Assembly: GCA_017396515.1 (NCBI GenBank)
Contig: JAFQLV010000057.1
Span: 1 to 53,098 of the forward strand
Source: Clostridia bacterium
GTDB taxonomy: Bacteria; Bacillota; Clostridia; Oscillospirales; Acutalibacteraceae
Length of the DNA: 53,098 nt
Reading direction: 5' to 3'
This document shows positions 47,113 through 53,098 of the stretch, piece by piece. Each line of letters starts with the position of its first letter. The first letter of the stretch is position 1. Under the pieces are notes generated by a model. That model was not told the origin of the DNA, searched no databases, and saw nothing but the letters and a program-made list of their open reading frames with translations. Position numbers and translations under genes: made by a program.

Positions 47113-48213
47113 ATGGCTAAAAGGTTTTACACGGTTTTACTTATAATGTTTTGTCTGTTTTCAGTCTTTTCCTTTGCTGCTTCGGCACAGGAAGGCTCAT
47201 ATTATCCGCCGCAGGAGGTAATGTGCATTGCCCACAGAGGTGACACTGCTTTATATGTGAAAAACTCAAAGGAGGCTGTTTTGTCAGCTTTCGGCAAGGG
47301 TGCGGATTTTGTCAGCGTTAACATCAGGAAGGCTGACAGCGGTGAGCTTGTGCTTTGCAGCGAAAATGCCACGCAGATAAAGGGCACCCCGTTAAAGGAA
47401 ATGCTGTCTTTGCTGGGTGAAGAGGATATTCTCATTCTTGATTTTGACAGTGAGCTTAAAGATGAGGTTTATGACCTTCTCAGCGGTGAAGCTGCCCTTG
47501 CAAGAGCCTGGCTGAGAATAAAAGACAGTGCAAAAAATCTGAACAGATGGATTTCCTCAAAGGACGAAGAGCCTACGGTTATCGGTGTCTGCTCAAGCTT
47601 TAATATTTTTACGGTGCAGGGCTTTGTGGAAAAGCTTAATCATATGCCTGCCGTTCAGCTTCAGAGCAAAAACTATTTTAATGTTATGTACGGCTCTCTT
47701 TGCTGCAGCTACTATGCTTCACGGCAGGGTACAAGGGCAATTGCACCTATGTATAACCCTGACTTATGCGGTCAGAGAAGTGACAGTGAAGACGGCTGGA
47801 ACGACCTTATAAATAAGAATTTCAGCATAATTGAAACAAATAATCTTGATGCTTTTATCTCTTACAGAGATAATGCACTCAAGCTGAAAGAAAATCTCAG
47901 TGCTCTTTTAAAAAAGGCGCAGGCTATAGACCCGGAGCTTTATTCTCTTGTCAGCAGAGAAAATCTGAAAGACAGCATTGAGGCGGCAAAACGGCTTGTT
48001 GTCGGAGGAATGGCTTCCTGCGACAAGCTGCAGAGTGCACATTCGGCACTGCTGCTGTCAATAAACAGCCTGACCCTTTCAGAGGGTGAGGATAATCAGA
48101 AGGGGGCACTTAATGTAACCCCGGGTAAAATTGTTGCTGCCGTGCTGGTAGGCACTGCGATTTTAGCGGCACAGATATATGTACACAAAATGCAGAAGGA
48201 GAAAAAGAGATAA
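47113..48213 (+). CDS. Degenerate glycerophosphodiesterase-like surface protein
   Basis: A 366-residue protein with a signal peptide (ends near ASA, residue ~25), a GDPD-like barrel (~33-260) and a C-terminal transmembrane helix followed by a short basic tail (IVAAVLVGTAILAAQIYV then KMQKEKKR). MCIAHRGDT keeps the first His-Arg of the family. The following ExD metal pair is replaced (VSVNIRKAD), and the expected His-Asp at the end of the next strand reads Ser-Glu. It is therefore probably not catalytic in the usual way and may bind glycerophosphodiester-like ligands (inference). The orientation puts the barrel outside the cell. Confidence 0.78.
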   Translation: MAKRFYTVLLIMFCLFSVFSFAASAQEGSYYPPQEVMCIAHRGDTALYVKNSKEAVLSAFGKGADFVSVNIRKADSGELVLCSENATQIKGTPLKEMLSLLGEEDILILDFDSELKDEVYDLLSGEAALARAWLRIKDSAKNLNRWISSKDEEPTVIGVCSSFNIFTVQGFVEKLNHMPAVQLQSKNYFNVMYGSLCCSYYASRQGTRAIAPMYNPDLCGQRSDSEDGWNDLINKNFSIIETNNLDAFISYRDNALKLKENLSALLKKAQAIDPELYSLVSRENLKDSIEAAKRLVVGGMASCDKLQSAHSALLLSINSLTLSEGEDNQKGALNVTPGKIVAAVLVGTAILAAQIYVHKMQKEKKR

Positions 48214-48264
48214 TCGGTGCATTTTTGAATAAAGCATGAGGCGAGTATATAAGGAGGTAAAATT

Positions 48265-49869
48265 ATGTCAGAAAACAAGAGCAGTTGGCTCGAATACGCA
48301 AAAACACCGGAGGCTGTAGGTGTCAGCTCAAAGGAAGTTCAGGCTTTCATTGACGAGTGCATTGAAAAGGGAAAGGAGCTTCACTCAATTACGGTTATCC
48401 GCCACGGCAAGATAGCCTGCGAAGCTTACAGAGACCCCTTCAGACCTGACCTCAGACATATGATGTACTCTGTTTCAAAAAGCTTCACATCAACAGCAAT
48501 AGGCTTTGCCGTTGACGAGGGTTATCTCACTGTTGACACAAGATTTGTTGATATATTCCCTGAGGCAAGAACAGATAAGCATGACGAATATCTTGAGGAA
48601 ATGACAATTGAAGATCTGCTCACAATGAGAAGCGGTAAGAATGTCAGTGTTTTCCTCGACAGAACAAAGGACCGTTGGTTCAGAGATATTGTTGATTCAC
48701 CCTGGATTTCAGAGCCGGGCACAGAGTTCCTTTATATCAGTGAGAATATGTATCTGCTTTGCTGCTGTATACATAAGCTCACAGGAATGAGTGTTATTGA
48801 TTATCTCAGACCGAGACTTTTTGAGCCTCTGGGTATGGAGGATCCCTTCTGGGAAAAATGCCCCAGCGGCGTTGAAGCCGGCGGTTGGGGCCTTATGATC
48901 ACCGGTGAGGACCTTGCCAAGTTCACCTACTGCTATCAGCAGCTCGGCAGGTTCGGCGGCAAGCAGGTTATCCCCGAATGGTGGGTCAAGGAGGCTACAG
49001 CCTACCACGCAGACAACACAGGCACAAGTGATACCCGAGATTCTGTTGTAGGCTACGGCTATTGCTTCTGGAGAAATGCCGGCTATGAAAACTCTTACCG
49101 TGCAGACGGAATGTTCTGTCAGTTCGGCATTGTTTTTGAAGACCTTGATGCCTGCATCTCGCTCACGGGCGGTGAAATCAACGAGCAGGATATGCGTGAT
49201 GTTATATGGAATCACTTCCCCAAGGCATTTATTCAGGCAGACGAAAATGCAGAGACCTTCCCCATTAATCCTCCCGCATTCCCGAAGCTTGCTCCCAAGC
49301 CCCGTAACCTTGCCCTCGAAAGCAGAATTGAAGGCAAAAAGATAAAGTTCAGAAAGCCTGTTGTTGTTAATGCAATAGGATATCCCGTAAGCGTTGTGCC
49401 TTTGCCTGCACTCTTTATTGCAGCAGATAAGGCAGGTAACATCAGCGATGTAACCTTCAATTTCCGTGAAAACGACATGCAGATGAGCTGGGCTGAGGGC
49501 GATGAAATCAACAGCATAGCAATCGGTCTTGACGGTGAATACCGTTGGGACAATATAGTTCTGGGTCAGATGCCCTTCACAACCTGCTCAACAGGCTGCT
49601 GGAACAGTGAAAATGAGCTTGAGGTTCACATACGCTGTGTTGAAGCTGTTTCTGAGAGAATAATCCACTTTAAATTCAACGGTGACAATGTTATAATGAG
49701 ACCCTCATCCGTACCTAATGCATCTGTAATAGGTGAAAGCCTTAAGGATACGGTCAAGGATGTTATCAAACAGCCTGTTTTCTCAAATGCAGTCAGCCGT
49801 GCAATTCCTCACCTTATGCCCTTGGTTGATGCGGTTCAGCGCGGAAAAATCAAGGTTGACAAGAAATAA
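48265..49869 (+). CDS. Serine hydrolase, class C beta-lactamase-like
   Basis: A 534-residue cytoplasmic-looking protein (no signal peptide). The N-terminal beta-lactamase-related domain (~1-330) has the Ser-x-x-Lys nucleophile motif in MMYSVSKSFTST near residue 74, and a Tyr-x-Ser/Asn-type second motif in LYISENMYLL. The C-terminal ~200 residues are a beta-rich domain found in esterase/EstB-like relatives. Members include esterases, D-aminopeptidases and beta-lactamases; the substrate is unknown. AAGGAGGT precedes the start. It begins a run of three closely spaced genes (20 bp and 29 bp gaps). Confidence 0.88.
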   Translation: MSENKSSWLEYAKTPEAVGVSSKEVQAFIDECIEKGKELHSITVIRHGKIACEAYRDPFRPDLRHMMYSVSKSFTSTAIGFAVDEGYLTVDTRFVDIFPEARTDKHDEYLEEMTIEDLLTMRSGKNVSVFLDRTKDRWFRDIVDSPWISEPGTEFLYISENMYLLCCCIHKLTGMSVIDYLRPRLFEPLGMEDPFWEKCPSGVEAGGWGLMITGEDLAKFTYCYQQLGRFGGKQVIPEWWVKEATAYHADNTGTSDTRDSVVGYGYCFWRNAGYENSYRADGMFCQFGIVFEDLDACISLTGGEINEQDMRDVIWNHFPKAFIQADENAETFPINPPAFPKLAPKPRNLALESRIEGKKIKFRKPVVVNAIGYPVSVVPLPALFIAADKAGNISDVTFNFRENDMQMSWAEGDEINSIAIGLDGEYRWDNIVLGQMPFTTCSTGCWNSENELEVHIRCVEAVSERIIHFKFNGDNVIMRPSSVPNASVIGESLKDTVKDVIKQPVFSNAVSRAIPHLMPLVDAVQRGKIKVDKK

Positions 49870-49889
49870 ATATTTACAGGAGAAAAGAA

Positions 49890-50642
49890 ATGTTGAAAAT
49901 TTTATTTGTTTTATGCGTTGTGCTTGAGGCTGTGTTTGTTCCGGTCTTTCTGAAATATTACTGGCCCGGCCGCAGCAAGAAATCCTTTGCAACAAAAACT
50001 GTATGCTCATCCTTATTCTGCATCTGCGGTGCACTTGCAATGCTTGCCTCAGATAATGACAGCCTTTATGCGGACTATATTATGTGGGGTCTTATTCTCG
50101 GTGCAGTGGGTGACCTGCTTTTACACTCCCTGACCAAAAAGCCCTATCCCTTCGTTATTGGCGTTGTTTCATTTTTCACCGGACATATTTTCTATATCAT
50201 GGCTTTTCAAAGAGCTATTTACACCACATATCCCGGCTCAAACCTTTTTGAGTGGTACGAAATACTTGCCATTATTGTGCTTGAGCTGATAATTGCAGTT
50301 TATGTTGGTATAAGGAAAACATACAAGACAAAGCCTCATTTAGTGGCTCTTGCAACAATTTACGGTGCCATGCTTATGGCTATGCTTGCCAAGGCAACAA
50401 GATATGTTGTCGGCGAAATCGCTTACGGTACCAACGACCATATGGTTATGATTACCGTAACAGTTTTCCTCGGCGCTTTACTGTTCTTTGTTTCTGACCT
50501 GAGCCTTATTTTCATTCTCAAGTCTGATGTGCCTATCAAGAGATGGATGAGAATTTTTAATATAGTTACCTATTATTCGGCACAGATTTTGCTTGCATCA
50601 AGCATATTCTTTGTATATTCAAGAGAGCTTCTTGCAGCCTGA
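49890..50642 (+). CDS. Lysoplasmalogenase-like (YhhN/TMEM86 family) membrane protein
   Basis: A 250-residue integral membrane protein with about eight hydrophobic helices. The family's acidic signatures are GAVGDLLLHS near residue 73 and FFVSDLSLIF near 205. The characterised members hydrolyse the vinyl-ether bond of lysoplasmalogens; many clostridia make plasmalogens, which fits. It is 20 bp downstream of the serine hydrolase gene and 29 bp upstream of the GtaA gene, so probably an operon. Activity is inferred from the family. Confidence 0.85.
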   Translation: MLKILFVLCVVLEAVFVPVFLKYYWPGRSKKSFATKTVCSSLFCICGALAMLASDNDSLYADYIMWGLILGAVGDLLLHSLTKKPYPFVIGVVSFFTGHIFYIMAFQRAIYTTYPGSNLFEWYEILAIIVLELIIAVYVGIRKTYKTKPHLVALATIYGAMLMAMLAKATRYVVGEIAYGTNDHMVMITVTVFLGALLFFVSDLSLIFILKSDVPIKRWMRIFNIVTYYSAQILLASSIFFVYSRELLAA

Positions 50643-50671
50643 GATGAAAAGACAAAAAGGAGAATTACAAT

Positions 50672-52600
50672 ATGAAACTTCCCGCATACCCAGTAGTGAC
50701 AATTGACCCTCATTTCAGCATCTGGTCTAAAAGCGATAATCTTACTGATACAGATACGGTCTTGTGGTGTTCAATCAAAAAAAGACTCGAAGGCAAAATT
50801 ACCGTTGACGGTGAGACATACCGCTTTTTAGGCACAGGCAAGGAGCCTGCATTGCCTCAGACATCAGTGGAAATCAAGCCTCTTGTCAGCTCATACACCT
50901 TTGAAAATGAGAAAATCCGTCTTGTTTTCACCACATGGTCGCCGTTTCTTATGGATGACTATGCTCTTTTCAGCACACCTTGCGCATATCTTGACACAAC
51001 TGTTTCAACTCTTGACGGCAAAAAGCACGATGTAAGCGTGCAGTTTACAGCCTGCAAAGATATGTGTCAGGGCAAAAAGAATAAGCCTGTGACGAAATAC
51101 ACAGATAATTATGATGGCACAAAGTTAGTTAAAATGGGCCTTTATGAGCAGCACCCTCTCAATGATTCAGGTGATGAGTACGCTGCCGATTGGGGCTATG
51201 TGTGCCTTCTCGGTCAGGAAAGCAGTGTCTGCAAGGAAGGTATCAGAACCGTTGCAGGTGCAAAGGGCGTAAAGAAGGTTCTTTTCAGCAGCGTTATTGC
51301 CTATGACGATATTTATTCAATCAACTATTTCGGTCAGTACCTCAGAGGTGTGTGGACAGAGAAATTCGCTGATATTGCAGGTGCTATGAAGTACCTGAAG
51401 GAAAACAGAGAAGATTTGCTTGCAAGAGTGCAGGCTTGGGAAAAAACAATTCTCAGCGATGCAAAGCCCTTCGGCAAAAGCTATCAGATGATTTTATCTG
51501 CCGCTGTCAGACAGGTTTTTGCAGGCCACAAGCTTGTCAGAAACGGCAAGGGTGAGCTGCTTTATCTTTCAAAGGAATGTCATTCAAACGGCTGCATCAA
51601 CACCGTTGACGTGTCATATCCTGCAATGCCCCTGTTCCTGCTGTATGCACCTGAGCTTGTTAAGGCTATGATGACAGGTATATTCTATTTTGCAAATTCC
51701 GATTTGTGGAACGAAGACTTTGCGCCTCACGATATAGGCAGATATCCTCTTGCCTGCGGTCAGGTCTATGCTCTTAAGCCACATCAGCATCTGGTACCGC
51801 ACAAATTCAGCTACAAGGCAATATATAAGCAGAGATCCGCATCTATTTATATGCCTCAGTTCCAGATGCCTGTTGAGGAATGCGGCAATATGCTTATTAT
51901 GAGCTATGCATATTACATAATGACAAAGGATAAGGATTTCCTCACAGAGCATTTCTACACTCTGAGCATATGGGCGAAATATCTGAAAAACAAAGGTGTG
52001 GTGCTCGATAATCAGCTTTGCACCGATGACTTTGCAGGCCACAGCAAAAAGAATGTCAACCTTGCCATAAAGGGCATTATGGGCCTTGCCTGCTTCGGCA
52101 GAATGTGCGATGAGCTGCAGATAGGCAGTGACTATGCCGTAGTTGCAAAATCCTATGCTCAGGAGCTCATTTCCGCCTGCGAAAAAACCGATGGGGGATA
52201 TCTTCCCTTCAGAGTTGACAAGGGTGACACATGGAGCTTGAAATACAATATGGTATGGGATATTCTTTTCTCATTCAATCTTTTCCCGAAAAAGCTTTAT
52301 AAGGCTGAAACGGATAAGTATCTGGCAGAGCTTAATTGCTACGGTGTACCTCTTGATTTCAGGCGCTCCTTCACCAAAACAGACTGGATGCTCTGGGCAG
52401 CCTGCCTTGATGAAACTAAGAAAAGCACAGAGCTTTTCTCAGGCAGAATTGTCAGCTATCTTGCCGACACTAAGGACAGAAACTGCTTCAGCGACTGGAT
52501 AGACACCAAGCAGGCAAAGCAGTGCGGCTTTGACCACAGAACAGTGCAGGGCGGTTTATGGATGCCTGTGCTTAAAGCAAAATTAAACAGTATGAAATAA
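50672..52600 (+). CDS. GtaA-like glutaminase family protein (DUF4965)
   Basis: A 642-residue protein without a signal peptide. The N-terminal beta-region (~1-220; the YPVVTIDPHFSIWS start is typical) joins a DUF4965-type (alpha/alpha)6 barrel (~240-640) with ECHSNGCINTVDVSYPAMPLFL, MPVEECGNMLIMSYAYY, LCTDDFAGHSKKNVNLAIKGI and KYNMVWDILF motifs. The family is named after fungal glutaminase A, but bacterial members may act on glycans; the actual substrate is not known. Last gene of the run, followed by a terminator. Confidence 0.85.
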   Translation: MKLPAYPVVTIDPHFSIWSKSDNLTDTDTVLWCSIKKRLEGKITVDGETYRFLGTGKEPALPQTSVEIKPLVSSYTFENEKIRLVFTTWSPFLMDDYALFSTPCAYLDTTVSTLDGKKHDVSVQFTACKDMCQGKKNKPVTKYTDNYDGTKLVKMGLYEQHPLNDSGDEYAADWGYVCLLGQESSVCKEGIRTVAGAKGVKKVLFSSVIAYDDIYSINYFGQYLRGVWTEKFADIAGAMKYLKENREDLLARVQAWEKTILSDAKPFGKSYQMILSAAVRQVFAGHKLVRNGKGELLYLSKECHSNGCINTVDVSYPAMPLFLLYAPELVKAMMTGIFYFANSDLWNEDFAPHDIGRYPLACGQVYALKPHQHLVPHKFSYKAIYKQRSASIYMPQFQMPVEECGNMLIMSYAYYIMTKDKDFLTEHFYTLSIWAKYLKNKGVVLDNQLCTDDFAGHSKKNVNLAIKGIMGLACFGRMCDELQIGSDYAVVAKSYAQELISACEKTDGGYLPFRVDKGDTWSLKYNMVWDILFSFNLFPKKLYKAETDKYLAELNCYGVPLDFRRSFTKTDWMLWAACLDETKKSTELFSGRIVSYLADTKDRNCFSDWIDTKQAKQCGFDHRTVQGGLWMPVLKAKLNSMK

Positions 52601-52607
52601 ATCTCAG

Positions 52608-52639
52608 ATGTGGGAGGACGATGTTCTCCCGCATTTTTT
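52608..52639 (+). terminator. Rho-independent terminator
   Basis: A 9-bp stem with one G-T pair (52608-52616/52626-52634) followed by T residues. Confidence 0.85.
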
Positions 52640-52698
52640 AGCCGTCTATGAGGTGAATAAAAACTTTGAGAAAAACTGAAAAAACTTTCAAAAAACTA

Positions 52699-52727
52699 TT
52701 GACAAGACCATAGTTGATGTGTATAAT
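52699..52727 (+). promoter_or_regulatory. tRNA-Gln promoter
   Basis: TTGACA (52699-52704), a 17-bp spacer and TATAAT (52722-52727): full consensus, 13 bp ahead of the tRNA. Confidence 0.85.
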
Positions 52728-52740
52728 ATCTAATGTTCGT

Positions 52741-52814
52741 TGCGGAATTGTGTAAGGGTAGCACAGCAGACTCTGACTCTGTTTGTCTGGGTTCGAATCC
52801 TAGTTCCGCAGCCA
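52741..52814 (+). tRNA. tRNA-Gln (anticodon CUG)
   Basis: The cloverleaf folds fully. Acceptor stem TGCGGAA/TTCCGCA (52741-52747/52804-52810), D-stem GTGT/GCAC, anticodon stem GCAGA/TCTGT with loop CTCTGAC (anticodon CTG reading CAG), T-arm CTGGG/CCTAG with loop TTCGAAT, discriminator G and an encoded CCA at 52812-52814. It is single, with its own promoter. Confidence 0.95.
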
Positions 52815-52905
52815 AAAATCGACAATCTTCGACAGAAGGTTGTCGATATTTACTTATTACTACTTCACTATTCACTCTTCACTAATCTTTGGGTCGATTT
52901 TTGGC
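52811..52905. repeat. Inverted repeat element fused to the tRNA 3' end
   Basis: An outer 13-bp perfect inverted repeat (52811-52823/52893-52905) starts at the discriminator base of the tRNA, so it includes the encoded CCA. Within it a 13-bp hairpin with a GACA loop (52818-52830/52835-52847) probably terminates or processes the tRNA transcript. Further CTATTCACT-type short repeats lie between and after the arms (to about 52945). No open frame is present. Confidence 0.6.
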
Positions 52906-52961
52906 GAAGTAATAGGTAAGAAGGAATAGTGAATAAGTTAGGGCGGGACACCCGCACCCGA

Positions 52962-52990
52962 TTGTAATTTCATATTTTATGTGATATAAT
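52962..52990 (+). promoter_or_regulatory. Candidate promoter
   Basis: TTGTAA (52962-52967), a 17-bp spacer and TATAAT (52985-52990), ahead of the last, partial gene. Confidence 0.6.
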
Positions 52991-53023
52991 CAGTTTGATA
53001 AATAAGAATTTGTAGGTGAGATA

Positions 53024-53098
53024 ATGGTTGTTTTAATTACGGGAGCATCGCATACCGGCAAAACGGCACTTGCTCAAAAATTGCTCGAAAAATATAAA
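53024..53098 (+). CDS. P-loop ATP-binding protein (partial, runs off the window)
   Basis: Only the first 25 codons are present. They encode a beta-strand and a Walker A loop (VLITGASHTGKTALAQ), so the product is a P-loop NTPase or kinase. AGGTGAG lies four bases before the ATG. The substrate or family cannot be told from this fragment. Confidence 0.7.
   Translation, partial: MVVLITGASHTGKTALAQKLLEKYK

Overview
The window looks like chromosome of a spore-forming, anaerobic gut or rumen Firmicute of the class Clostridia, probably close to Oscillospiraceae/Ruminococcaceae. The evidence is AGGAGG-type ribosome sites, many sigma-A promoters with 17-bp spacers, a SipL-like (DUF3794 plus LysM) protein and BofA (both sporulation), class I DHODH-B (PyrD/PyrK), PyrB with PyrI, short HisG with HisZ, a tetrahydrofolate riboswitch before folT, and cytoplasmic family-2 glycoside hydrolases. 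The placement rests on gene content only.

Layout. 1-5100: a cluster of palindromic hairpins, a histidine phosphatase, a DUF3048 lipoprotein, an AT-rich cassette (XRE repressor, lipoprotein, two zinc-ribbon membrane proteins) with paired operators, and a secreted PepSY protein. 5150-12859: a complete-looking leftward histidine operon (yerC-hisZ-hisG-hisD-hisC-hisB-hisH-hisA-hisF-hisIE), lacking only histidinol-phosphatase, with an operator-like palindrome inside its promoter. 12995-16728: a cloverleaf-shaped repeat, a frameshifted TetR regulator, a secreted protein, a THF-riboswitch-controlled folT, and a small exported protein. 16890-21840: a zinc-ribbon/Thr-Pro-stalk/SH3 protein, a GH2 enzyme, a WYL regulator broken by an in-frame stop, and a MITE-like element that exactly fills the gap to mreB. 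21840-28145: mreB, an SDR enzyme with a fused zinc finger, a second cloverleaf repeat, an exported protein, recD2 and a small membrane protein. 28256-34720: sporulation and cell-wall genes (SipL-like, GHL10-type lipoprotein, large amidase, BofA) and two small proteins. 34810-40844: manA, a secreted ubiquitin, an MFS transporter, ispE and a beta-mannosidase-like GH2. 41028-46971: the pyrimidine operon pyrC-K-D-F-E-B-I, with an attenuator-like leader and an array of small hairpins between pyrF and pyrE. 47113-53098: a degenerate GDPD-like protein, a serine hydrolase, a lysoplasmalogenase-like protein, a GtaA/DUF4965 protein, tRNA-Gln(CUG), and the start of a P-loop protein.

The most striking gene is at 35839..36267. 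It encodes a signal peptide followed directly by a ubiquitin domain about 80% identical to eukaryotic ubiquitin over residues 1-70. All seven ubiquitin lysines and the Ile44 patch are kept, but the terminal Gly-Gly is replaced by a Cys-rich, hydrophobic tail. Secreted proteins at 13936..15276 and, more weakly, 4365..5003 also end in short hydrophobic segments. This suggests a eukaryote-derived ubiquitin adapted for display or release by a host-associated bacterium.

The window is also rich in palindromic intergenic elements. Two unlinked cloverleaf repeats show compensatory base changes, an array of variable hairpins is joined by a constant TCGATAT linker, and there is a 41-bp terminal-inverted-repeat element.
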